Numbered from the stretch's first letter, positions 36,266-49,529 are shown. The stretch is 64,000 nucleotides of DNA from Sipunculus nudus (GCA_026874595.1 CM049322.1:56918386-56982385), one strand, 5' to 3'. The notes: a model not told the origin generated them from the sequence alone. Made by a program: numbers and translations.

Positions 36266-37135
36266 TAGATACGAACGGTAATGAACTCATCCTCCCTGGT
36301 GGGGGCAAAGAAAAAGGATAATACAAAATAATACCGGACTTTACTTTTTACTATTGTTCAGACCAGACTATGCAGGGAAAAACAGTCTTAAACAAAAAGC
36401 TAAATCTGCTGAGGAATATAATGGGTTATTCGTCTAGCTCATGAATTCTCTTTGGACCAGGCTCTAAGCTTTTTAGAAATTACATGGCGATTTACATGGC
36501 TACTCTGAGTTAAAATGATCTTTCTACTTTATCCCGGTATTCTTAATTCAATAGCTTCATTCCCAAAAGATCATAAAAAGGAAAACTGGTAGCATATCCC
36601 TCTGGTTTTCTGACGGGATTTGCATTAAACCATACTAAGATAAGCTATGATGTGTAATTTTGCAAATCTCATTAAGATATTTTTTGTAGATATATAGACC
36701 AATACCGATTGGGTTCGATATATTAAGCCAACATATTTCGCACGGTTATGCATGCTCTGTTGTAATATGAGCGCAGCGGTGTCAATTTATCTTTAAGCGG
36801 TTTGTGTGTGTGTGACGCGCAGGCGTGGGTTGATCAAAATTGGCACAATATATTTCATTATCAGTATATAATTATTATTTATCTGAATATCAAGAGGGAT
36901 GATTACATTGAATATCCCCCAACCTCCGCTGAAAAGTAGGGGGGAGGGGTATACCCCCCCCCCCGGTATTGACGTCCCTATACGAGTAAGACGAAGTGAT
37001 TATAAAACATGATTAAAACATGAAACAAAGCATTTTTCCATGTTTGTCCTACTTTTTATATAGGTATATGTATCCTTTGTTTCAATTATTTGATGTCTCA
37101 GTTACCATTTAATGATTTAATGATACACATACGCA

Positions 37136-37181
<46 letters not shown>

Positions 37182-37762
37182 AGTTCACTTAACTTTAATC
37201 AACCTGTTTGCGGTGAAAAATCTTTCAACTGAAGTATTTTGTTACCAGTGCCGCAGAGGGTTTACAAAGCCGTCTCCAAAAGTTCACAACATTATGCCCG
37301 TACTATTGATGAGACGAAAAGGCCAAGCGCTGCTGATGATCAGTCTTATAAAAAACACGATCTTCAGGGTTTCTTATATCACTTGAGGTGTGAGATGACT
37401 GTGTCAGTTCATACCGAGTGTCTCTCTAAGGAGCAGGTGTTGATATATTAAATGTTTCATATTACATAAATATCATAATAATATTATTTTCAACAGTTAA
37501 TGCTTTGATTATTCAAATAATCAATTTATTTTCATATAGTAATTCAAAACATACTGCGTGACCCTTGGATAATACATTAAAAGTAAAAATTCGATACGCA
37601 GCAATTTTTTTAATGATTCCCCCTGTTTTACGACGACCCATATTACCATCGGTCAATAATAAGGAGATAATTTATTTTGGTAAGCTAAGTGAAAGTAATT
37701 TCAATATCACATAAGAGCGTTCATACAGCGGAATTTTTTATTATTGTAGCCATTCTACATAT
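36266..37762. other. No gene; (AT)n and poly-C tracts
   Basis: Contains an 11-base C run near 36953 and a (TA)n run at about 37139-37179. The 70-codon open frame at 37239-37451 has no recognisable motif. Confidence 0.45.
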
Positions 37763-37800
37763 ACAGTGAACCCTCGCTAACACGACACCCGCGGGACCAG
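37763..37800 (+). mobile_element. Possible pogo-like terminal repeat, single end
   Basis: CAGTGAACCCTCGCTAACAC followed by GACACCCGCGGGACC resembles pogo/Tigger-type termini of the Tc1/mariner superfamily. I found no matching opposite end, so it is a fragment at best. Confidence 0.3.
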
Positions 37801-38721
37801 CAACAGCAGTCGTGTTTGCGGGAAGCGTTTATGATGGTTTACCTCTGTCCGGGAACACCAAAAGAGAGTTCTTCTCTCGGGGTGGTCGTGATAGCTGGGT
37901 GGTCGTCAGTCGAGCTTTCACTGAATGTGAACTTAATTATAACAAACTGGACATTGTACGTTCAGGCGTGTGTTTTTGTCTTGAGGTAAAGTAAAGACAA
38001 ATCACAAAATTTCTAGGTTTTGTGGGAAAATAAATGGAATTTTTCTCCCTGCTGAGAAATGTTAATAGCTTATGAAAAAGCTTTAATGTCTCGAACAACC
38101 AGTAAACTGTAAGATAAATGTGCACATCAAATTGCAGGGCAATCCACGCACGGATTAACGAGTATTTGCGCTATCGTATGACGTGTCTTCAAAATGGTCT
38201 GACAGAAGAAAAAAATATCTGTAACATTCTCATGTCCCCTTGTAATATTTTTGTTCAAATCTTGCATTAACGGTAAGACTGAAACAAAGATCTGACTTGA
38301 CGGTAAAACTGCAACAAAGATCTAACTTGACTACTCTCTTTCCTTGGAGCCAATGTCAATGTATAAATGTTGAAATTAAGACAATAAGTCCCCGGTTGCT
38401 GTTGAATATGGTGATAATGTGACAAAAGTAGGTGGCAGTGTTAATTAGTAATAATTACACGAGTGGTCTCATTTACCACGATCGACAAGCACAGCTGCTT
38501 TCAAGGTTAACTGTACCTTGATTCTTTTTAAAATAGAAGAATTGTTTGGGTTTTTCCTCAAAATACACTGTTTTTGGTGAAATTTCAATTAAGTTAGTGT
38601 CACGTTTAGGAACTTATTTGTTTATGTTTGTTCATATATATTGACAGAAATATAGGCATAAATTATGTTGATAAGTTCAATTTCAGAGCCAACAAAAATA
38701 AGAATGGATCCAAGTTGCATG
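37801..38721. other. No gene recognised
   Basis: AT-rich DNA; a repeated AAGATCTGACTTGACGG-type segment occurs twice near 38286-38330. Confidence 0.45.
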
Positions 38722-38725
38722 TTAA

Positions 38726-39185
38726 AGGTGCCCATTTACCTACCTTTTGAAAAAGATTTTTTGTGATTTCTGGCTTCCCCTGTGTAAATCTTAATGATAA
38801 AAGGTAATTTTGGTCGTAAAAGGTTCTAATAGGACCTTGGTGTAGGATGTGTGAAATTGTTTATCAACAACATGTTTGTAAACACAGCAATGTTGACAAA
38901 CGGGGAAACATGTAACCTAAGGTGGTAGGTTGCATATATGCGGGTGCATTAAGGTAACTTGTTGCAAAACGCCATTTGCAAAGCTCTGGTCATCTGACTT
39001 GCTGCCAGATGCCCTTGTTGAAATTGTTTTGAATATTTTGGCAGGCAACAAATATTATATATACGTTAATATAAACAAAACAGGCAGCCTGTGTGGGATC
39101 ATACCCACGTTTTCTGGCCTATTTTTATGAAATCTCCGAGGAATTACCTTTAGTTTATAAGGGCCAGACAAGTGATTGGGCCCCT
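38726..39185. mobile_element. TTAA-flanked non-autonomous DNA transposon, copy 1 (460 bp)
   Basis: Flanked by TTAA at 38722-38725 and 39186-39189. The ends are inverted: AGGTGCCCATTTACC on the left and, on the other strand, AGGGGCCCAATCACT on the right. It is about 75-80% similar by eye to copy 2 at 55488-55946, and no transposase is encoded. TTAA duplication fits Kolobok or piggyBac; an AG start favours Kolobok by the known terminal rule. Confidence 0.85.
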
Positions 39186-39189
39186 TTAA

Positions 39190-40670
39190 CTTAGGAAGAT
39201 CGGAAGGGACGTATTTGAACATAAGAGTAACGGGTGTAAAACTTACAAAACTTACTTAAGATCAAGACTGTGATCTTTTCAAAGAAATGATCACAGATTT
39301 TATTGAGCCCCTTCTACTATAATATATAACATAACAGGGCGATGTTTCGCTTATCTACCTAAGGCAGACATGTTGGGTGATGCAAATACATGTATAGTAC
39401 CTTTAGTCCAAATTACGTTTTTCAATTGTATTAATTTTGATACCAATGATGTCAAAATTAATATTAACTTTACTAATTTATTTAATTATCGTATTATCTC
39501 GTTTGAAAAATATTTAGATACAAAAAAGACGATTAAACAGTAAACATAAATATATGATATAAGTAACTGTTGTGTGATTGTCTAGTATGATCAACTGATA
39601 TCAAATAAGTACTCAACTATTCAGATACGTAAACGTAAAATTACGTGCTAATGTACTTCATCGATACTCCACTATGCTAATCGGCCCTAGACATGCAAAA
39701 TAGTCACGTGACAGCATGGTTGCCGGATATGAGCTGGATTAGTAACACATGGAGGAAATTAACTGTGTAAGTTGTCAGCAGACAGACCAAACAATGCAGG
39801 GCATATTGACAGAAACACTGATACATACGGGGAAAATTAGAAAGTTCTGTAGCCCATAAAATATCTGTCCTTTTTCCTCACATGAGATACCAATGAAGAT
39901 CATTATTAACAACGCATAAGAAAAATATAATATTCTGACGAGATAAAGGTTTATTTATGAGATAATCAATTTCTGGAAGCAAAAATTTTCCGGATGTCCT
40001 ATCCTAGCCATCGTCAGCAAGACCGAAGATGCTTTGAAGTCAACTTTTATAATATACATCATTCGTACTTTTTAATTCAGACTATATTTAGCCAACTGGA
40101 AAATGGACTAAAAGACCACTTAATTTAGAACATTAACTTCAAAATATGTTCTGGCGCTGATCGTAATACTAATCGTCATGGCAGCTTTAATCGTCATTTG
40201 AATCACAAGGCACTGAAAGAAATATCGGTTGTATTAAAAACAGTTTAATCATAACTAAGACAGATACATAACATATATTTAAATATATATAAATATATAT
40301 ATATATATATTTGTATATACATATATACTATTTTTTGAAAAAAAAAGTGAATTTGGCTCAGGTACAGATTCGTATTTTAATTTGACCGATCTGTTAAAAA
40401 AATATAACGATTGTCCCCTAAGCTAGATCCCTTCTTTTGGCAGGAGTTCATTTAACATGATTAAGAACCTTTTGAGATACTGTGAGGACAATATAACTAA
40501 AAAACAAACTTACAAAACTCACAAGCCACGCTGATCACAAGACATCCTCGAAAAGTGGGTACATGTGGTGCTTCGATAAGTATGTAAAGAACGCAGTTAA
40601 AATTATGAAAGCCGATAAAATCTTCTGTAAAACAGGACACTACCACTGTTATGGCAAAGATCTCTCCCCC
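39190..40670. other. No gene recognised
   Basis: AT-rich DNA with a (TA)n patch at about 40283-40310. Confidence 0.5.
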
Positions 40671-40688
40671 CCCCCTCTCTCTCTCTCT

Positions 40689-40750
<62 letters not shown>
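40671..40750. repeat. (CT)n followed by (AT)n
   Basis: CCCCCC and a short CT run lead into about 60 bases of TA repeat, the same CT-to-AT order as at 16913-17070. Confidence 0.95.
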
Positions 40751-40758
<8 letters not shown>

Positions 40759-42649
40759 CTTAAATACACGGTAATCCTACAAAACATGCAGTTATACAAT
40801 ACAAAAGACGATAACATATGCATTTTGGACATTGAATATAATAGTGCCGTTAGCTTTCTAGTATCAGTTGCAGACTATAGGTAGAAAACCACTTTTGAGT
40901 TATTACTTATTTACTTCGAACTTAACGTAAGTAGGCCTAAGATTTATTATACTTTTCAAGAAAACAACCTGAGCCATAACGTTATTTCCTTTTTACAATC
41001 GTTCATCTGATACAGCAGTTAACCTACTATTGATTAAAGTATTTTAAAATATAATTTGTGAATGAAGGCGTGGTCATACCCAAAGCATTATTCTGGCTTC
41101 TTCTTAATAGATACGGGTCTACTGACCATCTCCGCATTTCCCATTTTGTATAACATCAAAACCTAGATGTCGGAAGTCGCATGTCGGCGTTCAGGGTATA
41201 TTAAAAAAAAGGTTATGATTACAGTTGAGGACACCTCTGAAGGAGAGTAAGCAGCTCTTCTTACACTGCTCCGCATTCTCTACAATCGGCCTTTAACCTT
41301 ACTATAAATACCTCTCTGACTCCATGCAGAGGGTCGTCGGACTACTTTATCGGTCTCGGTTAACTGACAATGATTCTCGCCAATCGTAAACAACATGGTT
41401 GAGCGGACTGTCAGCTTGAGCGGTTGTACGAAATATGGCACTCACAGGTCGTATTTGGTCTTTTTTATGCATGAATCCTTTTTTTCTTACCTCCGCAGCA
41501 GTTCATCGGAAAAGGACATGTATTATAAACCATGAAATCGACAGCATCTCCGATTATCGCTCATTTGTCACGTGTGTTTTGTTTATATTTTGTTATTTCA
41601 AGATATGTCACATATCACATTAACTGTTCATTACCCGATTTGATCTTAAAATTATTTCTCACATGTACAAATAAACAGTAGCTAAACTGTGCAGAAAGTT
41701 TGTCATAATCTTCTTAATACTTGGGCACTTTCTTTGCCGTCTAGTGCATGATGCGGTGTACGTCTGGCGTATAACCAAGGACCCCCTACGTTGCGTCCGT
41801 GAGGCTATTCTCTTTGAATAGCCGTGAAGTCACGTGAATAACTGCTACGGACAGTCTTGTGACATCATATTAGTTTATAAATGAGGACCGTACTGGATAC
41901 TGCGGACTATGACTGTTCAACACTGCCGTCGTAAATAAAACGAACCGTCTTCCCTACGATTCTTTCATGAAAACCACACTTTTTTCAGTACATCTCAACT
42001 TCTTGATTCGAATTAACGTACGCTATATCAAAATTCTATATATAACTTGTACATATACCGCGTATGGCCTGCTATGGTTTCTTTATGATAAAAAAACACA
42101 TTAAAATTTAAACAGGTATTCTTTTTAAAATGTCGTCATGAGTATTTTCGCATTGTATAGATCTACTATTTCAGAGAAACAGAATTAGCAATAAATAAAT
42201 AAATAAATAAAGACAATGTTCGTCTCAATTTTATCAACAACAGCCATTTTGCTCTTCACCGTTGAAACCGAATTTCTCATGAATAACACAAGGAATAATT
42301 ACAGTCTGCTACTGTAGTTTCTTTTGTGGATATAAACATTTAACGCGATTATTCTTTAAAATATCCAACGCACTGCGGGAACTTTCAGTGTAAACTTGAT
42401 CTGGCCCAGAACGCCCCAGTCCAGATGTCCGTGGCCCGGACGGCCCCGAATCCGGGGCATGTATTTCTGAGATCGTCCCTCAGCTTCCAAAAGTCTCCCA
42501 TGTTACAGCATAGGATCCCCCATGATTAGTCTTGCTGTATGATAGATTACAGGACGGCTACCTCTGGTCTCATCAATTTAATAAACGGCGTCCTGCTCCG
42601 TATCGCTACGTTTTATACACCTCCTATTGTATTCCCGTGGTATATCAAA

Positions 42650-42650
<1 letters not shown>
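40751..42650. other. No gene; a weak LTR-like stretch
   Basis: Mostly unrecognised AT-rich DNA. At about 41760-41975 a GC-richer segment has TTTATAAATGAGG (41872) and, about 60 bases on, AATAAAAC (41935), an arrangement resembling an LTR promoter and polyadenylation signal. Its ends are not defined. An AAAT tetranucleotide run lies near 42190. Confidence 0.3.
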
Positions 42651-42719
<69 letters not shown>

Positions 42720-42906
42720 ATGCATTTATCTTTCTCTCTCAATCTCATTCTTGTTCCATCACATACACACACGCAAAGGTTTGCATATTTGTTTGAGTCT
42801 ATATGTAATATGTGTTTATGCATCCACTCACATGTGTGTTTGTATATATATATATATATCTCATATGCATATATTATATATATAAATATGTATATATAGA
42901 TTTATC

Positions 42907-42950
<44 letters not shown>

Positions 42951-43030
42951 ATTCCATATACCCCCCTCCCGCTATCATTATTCTAAGCACATCTCTTTAT
43001 ATGTATATATATATATATAAATATATATAT
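42651..43030. repeat. Cluster of (AT)n tracts
   Basis: A TA run at 42651-42716 and further TA blocks near 42842-42860, 42915-42948 and 43004-43030. They give long Tyr/Ile open frames that are not genes. Confidence 0.95.
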
Positions 43031-43080
43031 TACCCATATTATGTACCTTTATTGTCCGTCTGTTTCCTGTGTAAAAGACC

Positions 43081-43140
43081 ATCTCTCTCTCCATTCTCTC
43101 TCTCTCTCTGTCTCTCTCTCTCTCTCTCTCTGTCTCTCTG

Positions 43141-43180
<40 letters not shown>

Positions 43181-43209
43181 TCTCCATTCTCTCTCTTTCT
43201 CTCTCTGTC

Positions 43210-43276
<67 letters not shown>
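43081..43276. repeat. (CT)n tract with CTGT interruptions
   Basis: About 195 bases of CT repeat. The block TCTCCATTCTCTCTCT occurs twice (about 43089 and 43182), showing a longer internal duplication. Confidence 0.95.
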
Positions 43277-43278
<2 letters not shown>

Positions 43279-43761
43279 CACACTGACACCGCTGACCTAC
43301 TCTTTCTTAGAGCACTGAATTGGCAGATTGAAGACCAATCCATTTTCATTATCTGATCCTTGCCATTTTAAAGAACATTATCACCGAGACGTATTGACAG
43401 AACCTGACGATTCGATAGATACCTCGCACGGATCCACTGCATTAATGCGTTGTAACGAAACAGTCCCACACTTCAGTAACACAATTAATGCTGAATAAAA
43501 AGTAATAACTAGGAATTCGGCGGTCTCTGCTCGGGGACAAAGTAATTTCCCTTGTCAAATTTGTACATAACCCCTTGGAAAAAAATATTTATGGTGATCT
43601 AAATTACTTCATTTTTTTTTCTTTTAATGAATTGTTCCTTGGCGTTTCCACAACCTTCCAAAAAGATGATCAAGGTCTTTTGACAACAGACGAACAAACC
43701 AAAGAACCAAGGGCAAAACATGATACCTTCACGGTGGAGGTATAATAATTCTTAGACCGAG
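43277..43761. other. No gene recognised
   Basis: Unrecognised DNA. Confidence 0.5.
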
Positions 43762-44119
43762 AGACTGGGAGAGAGAAGGAGAGAGAAGGTGAGACTGGGA
43801 GAGAGAAGGAGAGAGAAGGAGAGAGAAGGAGAGAGAAGCCGAGGAAGGCAAATATGAACGAGCACATGACAATACAAATACACACATACGGCTCACAAAT
43901 GGAGTCACAGCTAGAGAGACTAACAGACAATCACCTCAAAGCATAGTTTGAATTAAAAAAAAAAAATCTGTAAAAGATGAGACAGAAACAGTCACGTGAT
44001 CCCATCGAGAATCAGTTAATAAAATAAAAGGACAATTTTCAGACAAATCCAGAAATCTTAATCGTCTTGAGGAGGGAGAGAGATACAAAGATATGATGGA
44101 GAGAGAGAAAGACAGAGAC

Positions 44120-44157
<38 letters not shown>

Positions 44158-44190
44158 CATATAGGATGGAGAGAGAGAGAGAGAGAGGGG
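43762..44190. repeat. GA-rich repeats (GAGAGAAGGA and GA arrays)
   Basis: GAGAGAAGGA decamers repeat at about 43770-43840, with further GA runs at about 44075-44190. Confidence 0.9.
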
Positions 44191-45779
44191 AAGGTTACTT
44201 ATACACCCAGACATATAGCTCTACTTAAATACAAAGACAACATGTAACATACCCATTATTTAGTCTCTCATTATACCTTAGTTCTACCAGTCGTCTCGTC
44301 CAGACAGATCTCAACCAAATGGGTGGAGAAAAACAGCAATACAGAACGATACAAACAGACGCATGGTCTCTCTTGGTCTTTACCAATAACACAGTGAATT
44401 TTACGTTTCGGTGTTCGTCAGAAGCCATTACTGCTGGCGCCTGCGATAGCTATGGGCATATAAAATAAATTTATTTCGGCTATTTATCGCACAGAGAGCA
44501 GTGTATTAAAACCCATTGGAGCCATAGGACTAAACACGGTCTCAGACAATTGGAATATAAGGCACGGTAGCGCAAAGGCCCCCGGGCTAACGTTAATATG
44601 TTGATGTTTTCGGGGAAGCGGTATTTTAGCGGCGAGTCTATTTTATTAGATTCTGTGTGATTGGATTCATGGTAGACCTGATTAAATGGGTTTGTTCCAT
44701 TTAATATGGCGAGCGCCCATCTTGACTTCCTATGCAGAGGAACAACAGATGTATAAACATGAAACCATTGTAATGTTCCTAACGCAAATCATTGAAAGTA
44801 CTCACCATATGTTGGTCGAGAAGGCTGCTTCCTGGTGTGAGCGACGGATGAATTTGGTCTTAATAAATACAGAGGCATGTAAGCAACACCCAAGGAACGT
44901 CTGTCAAGCCTTTGTCAATGGTGCCAGGCTGACGATAATGCCCGGATGCCAGTGACGCCGGGGGGGATCCTGGCCATATGAAAATTCAAGCGTCGACTGG
45001 AGAACTGCAAGAGCGATGGTTGCTGTCCGGGTGTCTTACGGGGAACGATCGTCCAAGCCTCACCCGGTAGCTCTCACGGTTCCCGCTCTAACATTGATCG
45101 ATAAAACTAGGCATCCTCAATAAAACCGGCACAGGCAGAAGCAACTAATTGAGCCTTGGCTGTCACTGCCACCAGGACGTTCACTACGGCTAGTGTACAG
45201 ACTGTGACGTTTATTAAAAGTCACCTCACCACTAACGATTACGGCGCGTTTTACACACACGCCGCGATGTTTTTTAATCACGCTCGACGCGCATGAAGGA
45301 AATCGCGTGCCTTTGTTTTCGGCGCGAGTTCAGGTTTGTAATGATAATGGAAATGACAAATATGCCCTCCTTAATTACTTATTTACTCAATTTACTAATA
45401 AATCAACTTTATTTCGCGAGTAAACACACCATCATTCACCTGCGTTTTCCGGCGTATATATGTTATACCATAAAAGTCCTGATATGAATTACCTGATGTG
45501 GGATACTGTTTAATTATTTTAATTTCGCTGACTTGACGATAATAGGAGGTTAATGACTTTCGCGCATGCGTCGTCACTACAATGGCTCTTCTCCTTTTTC
45601 TATATAGACTGCAAATGCAAACGCAAAATGGCACCACCTTTAAGTTGTGTAGCACACGCGTTTGCAAAATGTGCTCCCATCACACACCCGCACATACACG
45701 TACCGACACATGCATGCACACCCACACAATTAAATATCTATATACACACAAAAATACACACACATACATATTTATATAT
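44191..45779. other. Non-repetitive DNA, possible conserved elements, no gene recognised
   Basis: About 44430-45480 is non-repetitive, with moderate GC and words such as ATTAAATGGG and CTCCTTAATTACTT. An 89-codon open frame at 44686-44955 matches nothing I know and lacks clear splice sites. A short CA-rich stretch precedes the LTR. Confidence 0.4.
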
Positions 45780-46521
45780 TGTCACGGAACCTAATATAAA
45801 CAGATCACGTATGCGTGATGAACACAAATTTTGTAATGGAGATAAAAAAAATTAGATTCTGTAACACTAGGCAGCGTGAAATGTCTAGGGGAATGAATAA
45901 GGAAGTCAGTGGTTTTTTGTTAACAAATAACTATAATTTATTCTTAAATCAACCCTAACAATACAATACACTAAATCAATACATTTATACAGAAAAACAG
46001 CGTTATAGCAAAATGTCAATACAATCACAGGGAAAATAATGTATGTGCACAGTACCTGGATACCAACACCATCATAACGATAAGTCCTTTAAATGTAAAC
46101 TCTCGGAGAATGACATTCCAAATGCATAAAATCCAGGAGAAAGTCTTTGAAAATGTATAACTGCCTGCATACGTGGGATAAGGTCCTAGAATCTGACACA
46201 CGCTTCTGCGTCCGCTGGAATCTTCTCTGCTGTCTCTCTGCCCTCTGCTTAAACACAGCCCCTTATATACTCTTCACACGTCAAGCCGAGAATTTTCCAC
46301 TTCTCGAAGAGTCTATAAGATCTTGCACAACACGCGTTTCAGGAATTCTCTAGAAAAACAGCGCTGTGTATCTCCACACACCAGGCTCATCACGTGACCC
46401 CGGCCAGGCGTGAAAACCCAAGGCTCACATGACAACGAGAGTTCAACTAGTAAGGATTAAACATAGAATGTAACACGCGGCCAGACACGAGCGCCACAAC
46501 AGGAGCTTCGCCCATGTCACA
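45780..46521 (-). mobile_element. Probable solo LTR of a retrotransposon
   Basis: On the minus strand it begins TGTGACATGGGCGAAGC and ends TTCCGTGACA, giving TG...CA ends. A TATA box (TATATAAGG, about 46261-46269) is followed about 320 bases later by AATAAA (45937-45942), the order expected of U3-R-U5. No primer-binding site or internal genes lie next to it. Flanking 5-mers TATAT and TAATA do not match exactly, so boundaries may be off. A nested TGTTACA...TGTTACA pair (46476 to 45860) is an alternative. Typical of Ty3/Gypsy LTRs, but the superfamily is inferred. Confidence 0.6.
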
Positions 46522-46735
46522 TAATAAAAGAGCACATGTAACAATACATAATACATCGAGTCTGCCAGGGACTATGTTTCCACACACATACACATATATA
46601 AAAATGCCATTCTTAACTCCACTCTCATTATAACCGTATATGTTATGACATAAAATGGACCATAAAAACAATAAACTGCTAGTAACTAAAATGAAAGTTT
46701 TTTTTTTTGTCAGCGTTTTTAATTAGGAATTTTGT

Positions 46736-46902
46736 ACAATGAACTCTGTGTAATAAGAACAACTTTGGGACTTGGCAAAATTGGTCTTAATTAACAGGTG
46801 TCTTATTAGACAGCTTAGTTTTAGCTCATGTGAACGTTAAGGATCGTCTCAATAGACAGGTGATGTAATTAGACACGTGGTCTTTAAGATAGGTTCCACT
46901 GT
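46736..46902. mobile_element. Small inverted-repeat element, possibly pogo-like
   Basis: The left end ACAATGAACTCTGTGTAAT and, on the other strand, the right end ACAGTGGAACCTATCTTAAA are imperfect inverted copies. The interior carries degenerate TCTTAATTA-ACAGGTG words repeated three times. There is no coding frame. Confidence 0.4.
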
Positions 46903-48000
46903 GCGTTTTATGTTTAAATAGTTTGAGGAAAAGACTGGTTATCTTCCTATATTTCAGTGACCTTTAAAAACAACGTGTGAGATGGTATCACCAAAAAAAA
47001 AATATTATTTTAACACTACAGCCACAACAACTTTATTTCATCTGTATGTGCCCCCCCCCCCGTCCCCTCCCCCGCCGGCTCCTTCCCCTAAGCATACAAT
47101 AAATCGACCATTAATTCTCGGCTTGTATCGGCTTGTCGGTCGGTGTGTGTTCGTATCCTATGACTTGCCTCTTATTATGACTGTCTGCCTGTCAGCTATT
47201 GTGTTACTGTTCTCCATTCGTTTTTTGACGTATTCTGAGAAATAAAATCTATCAAAACATGCTGATATTTATTTATTTAAAAAAACTTAAATAAAATGTA
47301 TTGTATCTCGAGACCGTAGTAACATCAAAATTAAAATATATTTAACTAACACACACGCACACACTTGCATGTGTATATATGTGTATATGTATATATGTGT
47401 GATATAAACAGTTTCCCTGGTTTTTAGTTTGGCATGTTGACTGATTCGTGCATCAATTCAACGTAACTTTATATATCGCACATACCATTATGGTCGTTAA
47501 TAATTATAATGATTGAATGATCAAACCCTTTACATCAAGACCTGAATTAATTGAACAAAAGAAAAGGGAAAGAAATATTATTGCAAAGAGGTTATAATTC
47601 CCATAAATTAAATTAAAATCAGTTCGGAGTATTTTACCACTTCTGACTGGTGGATACCATTTAGACCGAACAAATACCCCTTGAAAGCCAAAATGTTCAA
47701 ATGAGTGGAGGATTGTTCTGGTTTAAATAAGAATAAGTGAAGGAGATGCAGGCATGCTCTATAACGATAGACGGTGATAATATTAATATGGATTAACGGG
47801 TTATTGTCCTTAACTATATGGAAAAATTAGGCACCGGCTAAATTAATATAGATAACAGAGGCATGGATAATACGATACATATCAATCTGGTGTGATTTGT
47901 GAGACAATAATGAATGAAACACTGATACAGGCAGAAGAGATGTATATATGACATGGATAAAAAAACGTGTTGTAGATAAACTTAAAGAGGTATGACCCCG
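46903..48000. other. No gene; approach to the satellite
   Basis: Contains a poly-C stretch near 47050 and GT/TA-rich DNA at about 47350-47402. From about 47800, words such as ATAGA and ATGGATTAACGGGTTAT suggest very diverged satellite units before the clear array. Confidence 0.4.
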
Positions 48001-49166
48001 TGAGGCCCGGATAGACGGGTTATGGACAGATTATATATGGCTACACTGGGTATGAATTAATGAGGCCTGGATAGAAGGGTTATGGACAGATTATATATAG
48101 CTACACGGGGTATGAATTAATGAGGCCCGGATAGACGGGTTATGGACAGATTATATATAGTTACACGGGGTACAAATTAATAAAGGCCCGGATAGACGGG
48201 TTATGGACTTATTATATATGGTTACACGGGGTACGAATTAATGAAGTCCGGATAGCCGGGTTATGGACAGATTATATATGCATGGCTACACGGGAAATGA
48301 ATTAATGAGGCCCGGATAGACGGGTTATAGACAGATTATATATAGCTACACAGGGTATGAATAAATGAGGTTCAGATAGACGGATTATGGACAGATAAAA
48401 TATGGCTACACAGGGTATGATTTATGAGGCGCAGATAGACGGATTATGGACAGATTATATATGGCTACACGGGGTATGAATTTATAAGGCCCGGATAGGC
48501 GGGTTATGGATATATTATATATTGATATATTGGGTATGAATTAATTAGGCCCCGATAGACAGGGTATGGACAGATTATATATGGTTACACGGGGTATGAA
48601 TTAATAAGGCCCGGATAGGCGGGTTATGGATATATTATATATTGCTATATTTGGTATGAATTAATGAGGCCCCGGTAGACAGGTTATGGACAGATTATAT
48701 ATGGCTACACGGGGTATGAATTAATAAGGCCCGGATAGGCGGGTTATGGACAGATTATATATGGCTACACGAGGTATGAATTAATGAGGGCCCGATAGAT
48801 GGATTATGGACGGATTATATATGGCTACACGGGGTATAAATTAATGAGGCCCGGATAGACGGGTTATGGACAGATTATATATGGCTACACGAGGTATGAA
48901 TTAATGAGGGCCCGATAGACGGATTATGGACGGATTATATATGGCTACACGGGGTATAAATTAATGAGGCCCGGATAGACAGGTTATGGACAGATTATAT
49001 ATGGCTACACGAGGTATGAATTAATGAGGGCCCGATAGACGGATTATGGACGCATTATATATGGCTATACACGGGGTATAAATTAATGAGACCCGGATAG
49101 ACGGGTTATGCACAGATTATTTATGGCTACACGGGGTATGAATTAATGAGGCCCGGATAGACGGGT
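48001..49166. repeat. 60-bp satellite array, about 19 copies, with 120-bp higher-order units
   Basis: The unit contains TGAGGCCCGGATAGACGGGT, TATGGACAGATTATATATGG and CTACACGGGGTATGAATTAA, 60 bases in all. Variant A (GCCCGGATAGACGGG, CACGAGG) alternates with variant B (GGGCCCGATAGACGGA, CACGGGGTATAAA) three times at 48721-49080, a 120-base higher-order repeat. A different alternation occurs at 48481-48720 (units with TGGATATATTATATATTG). No unit encodes a protein. Confidence 0.97.
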
Positions 49167-49336
49167 CATATTTATTCTATTTTTGTTTTCCTAAGATCAT
49201 ATTAACGATCTTTGTTAAAATGAACCTGGTTAACGGATTGTTTAACCTTGCTTATCACGAATACAAAATAATTTGTGAATTTTATTTAAAAAATTAAGAT
49301 GTGCACCACGTATATATCTTAATCATAATTTTGATC

Positions 49337-49430
49337 CAGCAGGGCTGGATCCTGGAGATTCCTTAAAGGAAGCAGGGGGGGGGGGGGGGTAGGGGGGTAT
49401 GCTAGGGGCTGATCCATGAAAAGGCAAAAA
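49337..49430. repeat. Poly-G family fragment
   Basis: GGCTGGATCCTGGAG followed by a run of about 17 G (about 49374-49390) resembles the family G elements. Confidence 0.45.
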
Positions 49431-49525
49431 AACCTCCTTAAGAACTATTTATTACAAGTCAAATGATAACGAAACTGTTAATGTGTTCAGAAACAATACG
49501 AATTGCAATACCCGATACAAAATAC

Positions 49526-49529
<4 letters not shown>

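Noticed and set aside
42812-43349. 168-codon frame with Tyr/Ile and Leu/Ser blocks
   Set aside because: Made entirely of (AT)n and (CT)n repeats.
48001-49166. A CRISPR array
   Set aside because: There are no unique spacers: the whole 60-base unit repeats without a conserved repeat/variable spacer division, and the context is eukaryotic.
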